A stretch of 64,000 nucleotides of DNA, taken from Ptiloglossa arizonensis. Taxonomy: Eukaryota > Arthropoda > Insecta > Hymenoptera > Colletidae. The stretch is from assembly GCF_051014685.1 (NCBI RefSeq), contig NW_027478458.1, forward strand, positions 1,178,001 through 1,242,000. The letters run 5' to 3'. Positions 1 through 11,672 of this stretch are shown piece after piece (position 1 is the first letter of the stretch; each line of letters opens with the position of its first letter). The translations under genes were made by a program, and so were the position numbers. The notes beneath the pieces were generated by a model. The model did no database searches, was not told the DNA's origin, and saw nothing but the letters and a program-made list of their open reading frames with translations.

Positions 1-1760
1 TTACAATGGTGTGTCGTACTTTTCCCCTAGGCCTTTGTAGTTATTGGTTTCGAGTATCAGACTTGCGAGAATTTTGATGGTTTCTCAAGCATTCCTTAAC
101 TTCAAACTCCGATACCTCGCGAACGGATTGGCGAACTCGAGAAATTCCTGTTGCACTTGAAAGTTGAAAACTGGCCCGATTACAATGGTGGTGTGTATTT
201 TTCCCCTAGGGCTTTGTAGTTATTGGTTTTCGAGTGTCAGACTTGCGAAAATTTTGATGGTTTCTCAAGCATTCCTTAAATTCAAACTCCCATATCTCGC
301 GAACGGATGACGAACTCGAGAAATTCCTGTTGCATCTGAAAGCGGAAACTCGCCCCATTACAATGGAGGTGTGTGTATTTCTCCCCTAGGGCTTTGTAGT
401 TATTGGTTTCGAGTATCAGACTTGCGAAAATTTTGATGGTTTCTCAAGCATTTCTTAACTTCAAACTCCCATATCTCGCGAACGGATTGACGAACTCGAG
501 AAATTCCTGCTGCACTTGAAAGTAGAAACTGGCCCGATTACAATGGTGTGTGTACTTTTCCCCTAGGCCATCCCAGTTATTGGTTTCGAGTATCAGTTTT
601 GCGAAATTTGATGGTTTCTCACCGTTCCTTAATTTCAAACTCCCATATCTCGCGAACGGATAGACGAACTCGTGGAATTCCTGCTGCATCAGAAAGTAGA
701 AACTCGCCCAATTACAATGGTGTGTGTACTCTTCCCCTAGGCCATTCCAGTTATTGGTTTCGAGTATCAGTTTTGCGAAAATTTTGATGGTTTCTCAACC
801 GTTCCTTAATTTCAAACTCCCATATCTCGCGAACGATTGACGAGCTCGAGAAAGTCCTGTTGCATCTGAAAGCATAAACTCGCCCGATTACAAAGGTATG
901 TTTGCCCTAGGCCATTGTAGTTATTGGTTTCGAGTATCAGACTTCCGAAAATTGTGATGGTCTCACAACCATTCCATAACTTCAAACTCCCATATCTCGC
1001 GAACGGATTGACGAACTCGAGGATTTCCTGTTGCATCAGAAAGTAGAAACTCGCCCAATTACAATGGTGTGTGTACTTTTCCACTAGGCCATTCCAGTTA
1101 TTGGTTTCGAGTATCACACTTGCGAAAATTTTGATGGTTTCTCAACCATTCCTTAACTTCAAACTCCCATATCTCGCGAACGGATTGACGAACTCGAGGA
1201 ATTCCTGTTGCATCAGAATGTAGAAACTCGCCCCATTACAATGGTGTGTGTACCTTTCCCCAAGGCCATTCCAGTTATTGGTTTCGAGTATCAGTTTTGC
1301 GAAAATTTTGATGGTTTCTCAACCGTTCCTTAATTTCAAACTCCCATATCTCGCGAACTATTGACGAGCTCGAGAAATTCCTGTTGCATCTGAAAGCATA
1401 AACTCGCCCGATTACAAAGGTATGTTTGCCCTAGGCCATTCCAGTTATTGGCTTCGAGTATCAGATTTGCGAAAATTTTGATGGTTTCTCAACCGTTCCT
1501 TAATTTCAAAATCCCATATCTCGCGATCGATTGACGAGCTCGAGAAATTCCTGTTGCATCTGAAAGTATAAACTCGCCCGATTACAAAGGTATGTGTATT
1601 TTTCCCCTAGGCCTTTGTACTTATTGGTTTCGAGTATCAGACTTGCGACAATTTTGATGGTTTCTCAAGCATTCCTTAACTTCAAACTCCCATATCTCGC
1701 GAACGGATTGACGAACTCGAGAAATTCCTGCTGCATCCAAATGCAGAAACTCGCCCGATT
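1..1760. repeat. Irregular-length monomers at the left end
   Basis: Consecutive anchor distances are 179, 178, 180, 174, 176, 171, 177, 176, 170 and 177 bp, unlike the steady 177 bp further right. Causes visible in the sequence include extra bases near the ttacaatgg junction (for example caatggtggtgtg and caatggaggtgtg), loss of one g in gaacgattg, and a loss of about 6 bp after acaaaggtatg in two monomers (starts 888 and 1412). The first 540 bp resemble the start of the 10-monomer repeat at about 4.94-5.47 kb. Beyond that the order differs. Confidence 0.85.
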
Positions 1761-3189
1761 ACAACGGTATTTGTATTTTTGCCCTAGGCCATAGTAGTTA
1801 TTGGTTTCGAGTATCAGACTTGCGAAAATTTTGATGGTTTCTGAACCATTCCTTAACTTCAAACTCCGATACCTCGCGAACGGATTGGCGAACTCGAGAA
1901 ATTCCTGTTGCACTTGAAAGTAGAAACTGGCCCGATTACAATGGTGTGTGTACTTTTCCCCTAGGCCGTTCCAGTTATTGGTTTCGAGTATCAGACTTGC
2001 GAAGTTTTTGTTGTTTCTCAACCATTCCTTAATTTCAAACTCCCATATCTCGCGAACGGATTGACGAACTCGAGGAATTCCTGCTGCATCAGAAAGTAGA
2101 AACTCGCCCAATTACAATGGTGTGTGTACTTTTCCACTAGGCCATTCCAGTTATTGGTTTCGAGTATCACACTTGGGAAAATTTTGATGGTTTCTCAACC
2201 ATTCCTTAACTTCAAACTCCCATATCTCGCGAACGGATTGACGAACTCGAGGAATTCCTGTTGCATCAGAAAGTAGAAACTCGTCCCATTACAATGGTGT
2301 GTGTACTTTTCCCGTAGGCCATTCCAGTTATTGGTTTCGAGTATCACACTTGCGAAAATTTTGATGGTTTCTCAACCATTCCTTAATTTCAAACTCCCAT
2401 ATCTCGCGACCGAATTGACGAACTCGAGAAATTCCTGTTGCATCTGAAAGCAGAAACTCGTCCGATTACAACGGTATGTGTATTTTTGTCCTAGGCCATA
2501 GTAGTTATTGGTTTCGAGTATCAGACTTGCGAAAATGGTGATGGTCTCTCAACCATTCCTTAACTTGAGACTCCCATTTCTCGCGAACGGAATGACGAAC
2601 TCGGGGAATTCCTGTTGCATCTGAAAGTAGAAACTCGCCGCATTACAATGGTGTGTGTACTTTTCCCCTAGGCCATTCCAGTTATTGGTTTCGAGTATCA
2701 GTTTTGCGAAAATTTTGATGGTTTCTCAACCGTTCCTTAATTTCAAACTCCCATATCTCGCGAACGATTGACGAGCTCGAGAAATTCCTGTTGCATCTGA
2801 AAGCAGAAACTCGTCCGATTACAACGGTACGTGTATTTTTGCCCTAGGCCATAGTAGTTATTGGTTTCGAGTATCAGACTTGCGAAAATGGTGATGGTCT
2901 CTCAACCATTCATTAACTTCAAACACCCATATCTCGCGAACGGATTGACGAACTCGAGGAATTCTTGTTGCATCAGAAAGTAGAAACTCGCCCCATTACA
3001 ACGGTGTGTGTACTTTTCCCCTGGGCCATTCCAGTTTTTGGTTTCGAGTATCAGTTTTGCGAAATTTTGATGGTTTCTCAACCGTTCCTTAATTTCAAAC
3101 TCCCATATCTCGCGAACGATTGACGAGCTCGAGAAATTCCTGTTGCATCTGAAAGTATAAACTCGCCCGATTACAAAGGTATGTGAATT
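1760..3189. repeat. Satellite monomers without a clear higher-order period
   Basis: About eight monomers of mixed type. Some carry the left-domain variants atcagttttgcgaa and gaacgattgacgagctcg. Others carry aaaatggtgatggtctctc, which recurs near 4.83, 6.60 and 8.19 kb. I found no complete copy of this order elsewhere in the window. No gene or other element is seen. Confidence 0.75.
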
Positions 3190-4958
3190 TTTCCCCTAGG
3201 CCTTTGTAGTTATTGGTTTCGAGTATCAGACTTGCGAGAATTTTGATGGTTTCTCAAGCATTCCTTAACTTCAAACTCCGATACCTCGCGAACGGATTGG
3301 CGAACTCGAGAAATTCCTGTTGCACTTGAAAGTTGAAACTGGCCCGATTACAATGGTGTGTGTATGTTTCCCCTAGGGCTTTGTAGTTATTGGTTTCGAG
3401 TGTCAGACTTGCGAAAATTTTGATGGTTTCTCAAGCATTCCTTAAATTCAAACTCCCATATCTCGCGAACGGATTGACGAACTCGAGAAATTCCTGTTGC
3501 ATCTGAAAGCGGAAACTCGCCCCATTACAATGGTGTGTGTATTTCTCCCCTACGGCTTTGTAGTTATTGGTTTCGAGTATCAGACTTGCGAAAATTTTGA
3601 TGGTTTCTCAAGCATTTCTTAACTTCAAACTCCCATATCTCGCGAACGGATTGACGAACTCGAGAAATTCCTGTTGCACTTGAAAGTAGAAACTTGCCCG
3701 ATTACAATGGTGTTTGTACTTTTCCCCTAGGCCGTTCCAGTTATTTGTTTCGAGTATCAGACTTGCGAAAATTTTGATGGTTTCTCAACCACTCCTTAAC
3801 TTCAATCTCCCATATCTCGCGAACGGATTGACGAACTCGAGAAATTCCTGTAGCATCTGAAAGTAGAAACTCGCCCGATTACAAAGGTATGTGTATTTTT
3901 CCCCTAGGCCTTTGTAGTTATTTGTTTCGAGTATCAGACTTGCGAAAATTTTGATGGTTTCTCAAGCATTCCTTAACTTCAAACTCCCATATCTCGCGAA
4001 CGGATTGACGAGCTCGAGAAATTCCTGTTGCATCTGAAAGTATAAGCTCGCCCGATTACAAAGGTATGTGTATTTTTCCCCTAGGGCTTTGTAGTTATTG
4101 GTTTCAAGTATCAGATTTGCGAAAATTTTGATGGTTTCTCAAGCATTCCTTAACTTCAAACTCCCATATCTCGCGAACGGATTGACGAACTCGATTATTT
4201 CCTGTTGCATATGAAAGTAGAAATTCTTCAGATTACAAAAGTATGTGTATTTTTCCCCTAGGCCATAGTAGTTATTGGTTTCGAGTATCAGACTTCCGAA
4301 AATTGTGATGGTCTCACAACCATTCCTTAACTTCAAACTCCCATATATCGCGAACGGATTGACGAACTCGAGGATTTCCTGTTGCATCAGAAAGTAGAAA
4401 CTCGCCCAATTACAATGGTGTGTGTACTTTTCCACTAGGCCATTCCAGTTATTGGTTTCGAGTATCACACTTGCGAAAATTTTGATGGTTTCTCAACCAT
4501 TCCTTAACTTCAAACTCCCATATCTCGCGAACGGATTGACGAACTCGAGGAATTCCTGTTGCATCAGAAAGTAGAATCTCGCCCCATTACAACGGTGTGT
4601 GTACTTTTCCCCTAGGCCATTCCAGTTATTGGTTTCGAGTATCACACTTGCGAAGATTTGATGGTTTCTCAACCATTCCTTAACTTCAAACTCCCATATC
4701 TCGCGAACGAATTGACGAACTCGAGAAATTCCTGTTGCAGCTGAAAGCAGAAACTCGTCCGATTACAACGGTATGTGTATTTTTGCCCTAGGCCATAGTA
4801 GTTATTGGTTTCGAGTATCAGACTTGCGAAAATGGTGATGGTCTCTCAACCATTCCTTAATTTCAAACTCACATATCTCGCGAACGAATTGACGAACTCG
4901 AGAAATTCCTGTTGCATCTGAAAGCAGAAACTCGCTCCATTACAATGGTGTGTGTACT
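3190..4958. repeat. 10-monomer higher-order repeat, copy A (period 1,769 bp)
   Basis: Copy A matches the following 1.77 kb base by base over long stretches at a constant offset of 1,769 bp: ttgcgagaat at 3232 and 5001, gcatatgaaag at 4207 and 5976. Diagnostic variants in order are tgcgagaat, gatacctcgcgaacggattgg, the gggctttgtag monomers, agcggaaactcgcccc, ttatttgtttcgag, cgattatttcctg, the catatatcgcg monomer and aaaatggtgatgg. Ten monomers of 177 bp would be 1,770 bp, so the unit is one base short. Confidence 0.9.
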
Positions 4959-6727
4959 TTTCCCCTAGGCCTTTGTAGTTATTGGTTTCGAGTATCAGAC
5001 TTGCGAGAATTTTGATGGTTTCTCAAGCATTCCTTAACTTCAAACTCCGATACCTCGCGAACGGATTGGCGAACTCGAGAAATTCCTGTTGCACTTGAAA
5101 GTTGAAACTGGCCCGATTACAATGGTGTGTGTATTTTTCCCCTAGGGCTTTGTAGTTATTGGTTTCGAGTGTCAGACTTGCGAAAATTTTGATGGTTTCT
5201 CAAGCATTCCTTAAATTCAAACTCCCATATCTCGCGAACGGATTGACGAACTCGAGAAATTCCTGTTGCATCTGAAAGCGGAAACTCGCCCCATTACAAT
5301 GGTGTGTGTATTTCTCCCCTAGGGCTTTGTAGTTATTGGTTTCGAGTATCAGACTTGCGAAAATTTTGATGGTTTCTCAAGCATTTCTTAACTTCAAACT
5401 CCCATATCTCGCGAACGGATTGACGAACTCGAGAAATTCCTGTTGCACTTGAAAGTAGAAACTTGCCCGATTACAATGGTGTTTGTACTTTTCCCCTAGG
5501 CCGTTCCAGTTATTTGTTTCGAGTATCAGACTTGCGAAAATTTTGATGGTTTCTCAACCACTCCTTAACTTCAATCTCCCATATCTCGCGAACGGATTGA
5601 CGAACTCGAGAAATTCCTGTAGCATCTGAAAGTAGAAACTCGCCCGATTACAAAGGTATGTGTATTTTTCCCCTAGGCCTTTGTAGTTATTTGTTTCGAG
5701 TATCAGACTTGCGAAAATTTTGATGGTTTCTCAAGCATTCCTTAACTTCAAACTCCCATATCTCGCGAACGGATTGACGAGCTCGAGAAATTCCTGTTGC
5801 ATCTGAAAGTATAAGCTCGCCCGATTACAAAGGTATGTGTATTTTTCCCCTAGGGCTTTGTAGTTATTGGTTTCAAGTATCAGATTTGCGAAAATTTTGA
5901 TGGTTTCGCAAGCATTCCTTAACTTCAAACTCCCATATCTCGCGAACGGATTGACGAACTCGATTATTTCCTGTTGCATATGAAAGTAGAAAGTCTACAG
6001 ATTACAAAAGTATGTCTATTTTTCCCCTAGGCCATAGTAGTTATTGGTTTCGAGTATCAGACTTCCGAAAATTGTGATGGTCTCACAACCATTCCTTAAC
6101 TTCAAACTCCCATATATCGCGAACGGATTGACGAACTCGAGGATTTCCTGTTGCATCAGAAAGTAGAAACTCGCCCAATTACAATGGTGTGTGTACTTTT
6201 CCACTAGGCCATTCCAGTTATTGGTTTCGAGTATCACACTTGCGAAAATTTTGATGGTTTCTCAACCATTCCTTAACTTCAAACTCCCATATCTCGCGAA
6301 CGGATTGACGAACTCGAGGAATTCCTGTTGCATCAGAAAGTAGAATCTCGCCCCATTACAACGGTGTGTGTACTTTTCCCCTAGGCCATTCCAGTTATTG
6401 GTTTCGAGTATCACACTTGCGAAAATTTTGATGGTTTCTCAACCATTCCTTAACTTCAAACTCCCATATCTCGCGAACGAATTGACGAACTCGAGAAATT
6501 CCTGTTGCAGCTGAAAGCAGAAACTCGTCCGATTACAACGGTATGTGTATTTTTGCCCTAGGCCATAGTAGTTATTGGTTTCGAGTATCAGACTTGCGAA
6601 AATGGTGATGGTCTCTCAACCATTCCTTAATTTCAAACTCACATATCTCGCGAACGAATTGACGAACTCGAGAAATTCCTGTTGCATCTGAAAGCAGAAA
6701 CTCGCTCCATTACAATGGTGTGTGTAC
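4959..6727. repeat. 10-monomer higher-order repeat, copy B
   Basis: Direct tandem copy of the preceding unit at offset 1,769 bp, with the same rare variants in the same order and only scattered substitutions. Examples are aaattcttcag in copy A against aagtctacag here, and gaagatttgatgg in A against gaaaattttgatgg here. The junction with copy A falls in the tacaatggtgtgtgtac region near 4.94-4.97 kb. Copy C shares aagtctacag with B, so C is closer to B than to A at that point. Confidence 0.9.
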
Positions 6728-6904
6728 TTTTCCCCTAGGCCATCCCAGTTACTGGTTTCGAGTATCAGTTTTGCAAAAATTTTGATGGTTTCTCAACCGT
6801 TCCTTAATTTCAAACTCCCATATCTCGCGAACGATTGACGAGCTCGAGAAATTCCTGTTGCATCTGAAAGTATAAACTCGCCCGATTACAAAGGTATGTG
6901 AATT

Positions 6905-8230
6905 TTTCCCCTAGGACTTTGTAGTTATTGGTTTCGAGTATCAGACTTGCGAGAATTTTGATGGTTTCTCAAGCATTCCTTAAATTCAAACTCCCATATC
7001 TCGCGAACGGATTGACGAACTCGAGAAATTCCTGTTGCATCTGAAAGCGGAAACTCGACCCATTACAATGGTGTGTGTATTTCTCCCCTAGGGCTTTGTA
7101 GTTATTGGTTTCGAGTATCAGACTTGCGAAAATTTTGATGGTTTCTCAAGCATTTCTTAACTTCAAACTCCCATATCTCGCGAACGGATTGACGAACTCG
7201 AGAAATTCCTGTTGCACTTGAAAGTAGAAACTCGCCCGATTACAATGGTGTTTGTACTTTTCCCCTAGGCCGTTCCAGTTATTTGTTTCGAGTATCAGAC
7301 TTGCGAAAATTTTGATGGTTTCTCAACCACTCCTTAACTTCAATCTCCCATATCTCGCGAACGGATTGACGAACTCGAGAAATTCCTGTAGCATCTGAAA
7401 GTAGAAACTCGCCCGATTACAAAGGTATGTGTATTTTTCCCCTAGGCCTTTGTAGTTATTTGTTTCGAGTATCAGACTTGCGAAAATTTTGATGGTTTCT
7501 CAAGCATTCCTTAACTTCAAACTCCCATATCTCGCGAACGGATTGACGAGCTCGAGAAATTCCTGTTGCATCTGAAAGTATAAGCTCGCCCGATTACAAA
7601 GGTATGTGTATTTTTCCCCTAGGCCTTTGTAGTTATTGGTTTCAAGTATCAGATTTGCGAAAATTTTGATGGTTTCTCAAGCATTCCTTAACTTCAAACT
7701 CCCATATCTCGCGAACGGATTGACGAACTCGATTATTTCCTGTTGCATATGAAAGTAGAAAGTCTACAGATTACAAAAGTATGTGTATTTTTCCCCTAGG
7801 CCATAGTAGTTATTGGTTTCGAGTATCAGACTTCCGAAAATTGTGATGGTCTCACAACCATTCCTTAACTTCAAACTCCCATATATCGCGAACGGATTGA
7901 CGAACTCGAGGATTTCCTGTTGCATCAGAAAGTAGAAACTCGCCCAATTACAATGGTGTGTGTACTTTTCCACTAGGCCATTCCAGTTATTGGTTTCGAG
8001 TATCACACTTGCGAAAATTTTGATGGTTTCTCAACCATTCCTTAACTTCAAACTCCCATATCTCGCGAACGGTTTGACGAACTCGAGGAATTCCTGTTGC
8101 ATCTGAAAGCAGAAACTCGTCCGATTACAACGGTATGTGTATTTTTGCCCTAGGCCATAGTAGTTATTGGTTTCGAGTATCAGACTTGCGAAAATGGTGA
8201 TGTTCTCTCAACCATTCCTTAACCTCAGAC
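6905..8230. repeat. 10-monomer higher-order repeat, copy C, with monomer losses
   Basis: Partial third copy. It starts with tgcgagaat at 6947, which is 11 monomers after the B equivalent. The first two monomers are then fused: tgcgagaat is followed directly by the attccttaaattc of the next monomer. This removes one unit and restores the 1,769 bp offset (gcatatgaaag at 7745 against 5976). Near 8.09 kb a second monomer, the gcatcagaaagtagaatctcg unit of A and B, is also missing. After the aaaatggtgatg block, homology to A and B fades. Confidence 0.85.
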
Positions 8231-9374
8231 TCCCATATCTCGCGAACGGAATGACGAACTCGAGGAATTCCTGTTGCATCTGAAAGTAGAAACTTGCCCG
8301 ATTCCAATGGTGTTTGTACTTTTCCCCTTGGCCGTTCCAGTTATTTGTTTCGAGTATCAGACTTGCGAAAATCTTGATAGTTCCTCAAACATTCCTTAAC
8401 TTCAAACTCCCATATCTCGCGAACGGATTGACGAGCTCGAGAAATTCCTGTTGCATCTGAAAGTATAAACTCGCCCGATTACAAAGGTATGTGTATTTTT
8501 CCTCTAGGGCTTTGTAGTTATTGGTTTCGAGTATCAGACTTGCGAAAATTTTGATGGTTTCTCAAGCATTCCTTAACTTCAAACTCCCATATCTCGCGAA
8601 CGGATTGACGAACTCGATTATTTCCTGTTGCATCTGAAAGTAGAAAGTCGACCGATTACAATAGTGTGTGTACTTTTTCCCTAGGTCACTCCAGTTATGC
8701 GTTTCTTGCATCAGAATTGCGAAAATTTTGATGGTTTCTCAACCATTCCTTAACTTCAATCTCCCATATCTCGCGAACGGACTGACGAGCTGGAGAAATT
8801 CCTGTAGCATCTGAAAGTAGAAACTCGCCCGATTACAAAGGTATGTGTATTTTTCCCCTAGGCCATAGTAGTTATTGGTTTCGAGTATCAGACTTCCGAA
8901 AATTGTGATGGTCTCACAACCATTCCTCAACTTCAAACTCCCATATCTCGCGAACGGATTGACGAACTCGAGGAATTCCTGTTGCATAAGAAAGTAGAAA
9001 CTCGCCCAATAACAATTGTGTGTGTACTTTTCCACTAGGCCATTCCAGTTATTGGTTTCGAGTATCAGACTTGCGAAAATTTTTGTGGTTTCTCAACCAT
9101 TCCTTAATTTCAAACTCCCATATCTCGCGAACGGATTGACGAGCTCGAGAAATTCCTTTTGCATCTGAAAGTATAAACTCGCCCGATTACAAAGGTATGT
9201 GTATTTTTCCCCTAGGACTTTGTAGTTATTGGTTTCGAGTGTCAGACTTGCGAAAATTTTGATGGTTTCTCAAGCATTCCTTAACATCAAACTCCCATAT
9301 CTCGCGAACGGATTGACGAACTCGAGAAATTCCTGTTGCACTTGAAAGTAGAAACTTGCCCGATTACAACGGTA
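8231..9374. repeat. Mosaic satellite monomers between two higher-order blocks
   Basis: Six to seven monomers related to the 10-monomer repeat but shuffled: ttatttgtttcgag near 8.34 kb, cgattatttcctg near 8.62 kb, gtttcttgcatcagaattgc near 8.70 kb and acttccgaaaattgtg near 8.89 kb. The order does not match a full copy of any unit. Nothing non-satellite is present. Confidence 0.75.
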
Positions 9375-11672
9375 TGTGTATTTTTGCCCTAGGCCATAGT
9401 AGTTATTTGTTTCGTGTATCAGACTTGCGAAAATTTTGATGGTTTCTCAACCATTCCTTAACTTCAAACTCCGAAATCTCGCGAACGGATTGACGAGCTC
9501 GAGAAATTCCTGTTGCATCTGAAAGTAGAAACTCGCCCCATTAGAATGGTGTGTGCAATTTTCCCCTAGGCCATTCCAGTTATTGGTTTCGAGTATCAGT
9601 TTTGCGAAAATTTTGATGGTTTCTCAACCGTTCCTTAATTTCAAAATCCCATATCTCGCGAACGATTGACGAGCTCGAGAAATTCCTTTTGCATCTGAAA
9701 GTATAAACTCGCCCGATTACAAAGGTATGTGTATTTTTCCCCTAGGCCTTTGTACTTATTGGTTTCGAGTATCAGACTTGCGAAAATTTTGATGGTTTCT
9801 CAAGCATTCCTTAACTTCAAACTCCCGTATCTCGGGAACGGATTGACGAACTCAAGAAATTCCTGTTGCATCCAAAAGCAGAAACTCGCCCGATTACAAC
9901 GGTATTTGTATTTTTGCCCTAGGCCACAGTAGTTATTGGTTTCGAGTATCAGACTTGCGAAAATTTTGATCGTTTCTCAACCATTCCTTAACTTCAAACT
10001 CCGATACCTCGCGAACGGATTGGCGAACTCGAGAAATTCCTGCTGCACTTGAAAGTAGAAACTGCCCCTATTACAATGGTGTGTGTACTTTTCCCCTAGG
10101 CCGTTCCAGTTATTTGTTTCGAGTATCAGACTTGCGAAATTTTTGTTGTTTCTCAACCATTCCTTAATTTCAAACTCCCATATCTCGCGAACGAATTGAC
10201 GAACTCGAGAAATTCCTGTTGCATCTGAAAGCAGAAACTCGCCCCATTACAATGGAGTGTGTACTTTTCCCCTAGGCCATCCCAGTTATTGGTTTCGAGT
10301 ATCAGTTTTGCAAAAATTTTGATGGTTTCTCAACCGTTCCTTAATTTCAAACTCCCATATCTCGCGATCGGATTGACCAGCACGAGAAATTCCTCTTGCA
10401 TCTGAAAGTATAAACTCGCCCGATTACAAAGGTATGTGTATTTTTCCCCTAGGGCTTTGTAGTTATTGGTTTCGAGTGTCAGACTTGCGAAAATTTCGAT
10501 GGTTTCTCAAGCATTCCTTAACTTCAAACTCCCATATCTCGCGAACGGATTGACGAGCTCGAGAATTTCCTATTGCATCTGAAAGTAGAAACTTGCCCGA
10601 TTACAATGGTGTTGTGTACTTTTCCCCTAGGCCGTTCCAGTTATTGGTTTCGAGTATCAGACTTGCGAAATTTTTGTGGTTTCTCAACCATTCCTTAATT
10701 TCAAGCTCCCATATCTCGCGAACGAATTGACGAACTCGAGAAATTCCTGTTGCATCTGAAAGCAGAAACTCGCCCCATTACAATGGTGTGTGTACTTTTC
10801 CCCTAGGCCATCCCAGTTATTGGTTTCGAGTATCAGTTTTGCAAAAATTTTGATGGTTTCTCAACCGTTCCTTAATTTCAAACTCCCATATCTCGCGAAC
10901 AGATTGACGAACTCGAGGATTTCCTGTTGCATCAGAAAGTAGAAACTCGTCCAATTACAATGGTGTGTGTACTTTTCTACTAGGCCATTCCAGTTATTGG
11001 TTTCGAGTATCACACTTGCGAAAATTTTGATGGTTTCTCAACCATTCCTTAACTTCAAACTCCCATATCTCGCGAACGGATTGACGAATTCGAGGAATTC
11101 CTGTTGCATCAGAAAGTAGAAAATCGCCCCATTACAATGGTGTGTGTACTTTTCCCCTAGGCCATTCCGGTTATTGGTTTCGAGTAACACACTTAGGAAA
11201 ATTTTGATGGTTTCTCAACCATTCCTTAATTTCAAACTCCTATATCTCGCGAACGAATTGACGAACTCGAGAAATTCCTGTTGCATCTGATAGTAGAAAC
11301 TAGCCCGATTACAACGGTGTGTGTACTTTTTCCCTAGGCCATTCCAGTTGTTGGTTTCGAGTATCAGACCAGCGAAAATTTTGATGGTTTCTCAACCATT
11401 CCTTAACTTCAAACTCCCATATCTCGCGAACGGATTGACGAACTCGAGAAACTCCTGTTGCATCTGAAAGCAGAAACTCGCCCGATTACAATGGTTTGTG
11501 CATTTTTGACCTAGGCCATAGTAGTTATTGGTTTCGGGTATCAGACTTGCGAAAATTTTGATGGTTTCTCAATCATTCCATAACTTCAAACACACACTTC
11601 TCGCGAACGGATTGACGAACTCGAGAAATTCCTGTTGCATCTGAAAGTAGAAACTCGCCCGATTACAATGGT
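9375..11672. repeat. 13-monomer block, first copy (period 2,299 bp)
   Basis: This block is repeated immediately downstream. The rare word ttcgtgtatcag starts at 9411 and again at 11710, an offset of 2,299 bp, and gccattccgg is at 11161 and 13459, an offset of 2,298 bp. The one-base change comes from an extra t in ggtgttgtgtac near 10.61 kb. Thirteen 177-bp monomers would be 2,301 bp. Other shared markers are cccgtatctcgggaacgg, gaccagcacgagaaattcctc, and tagaaactagcccg followed by gaccagcg. Confidence 0.92.

Noticed and set aside
1665..2111. Minus-strand open frame of 148 codons
   Set aside because: Same repeat-derived frame; a ctgaacc variant removes one stop. Its sequence is that of neighbouring monomers.
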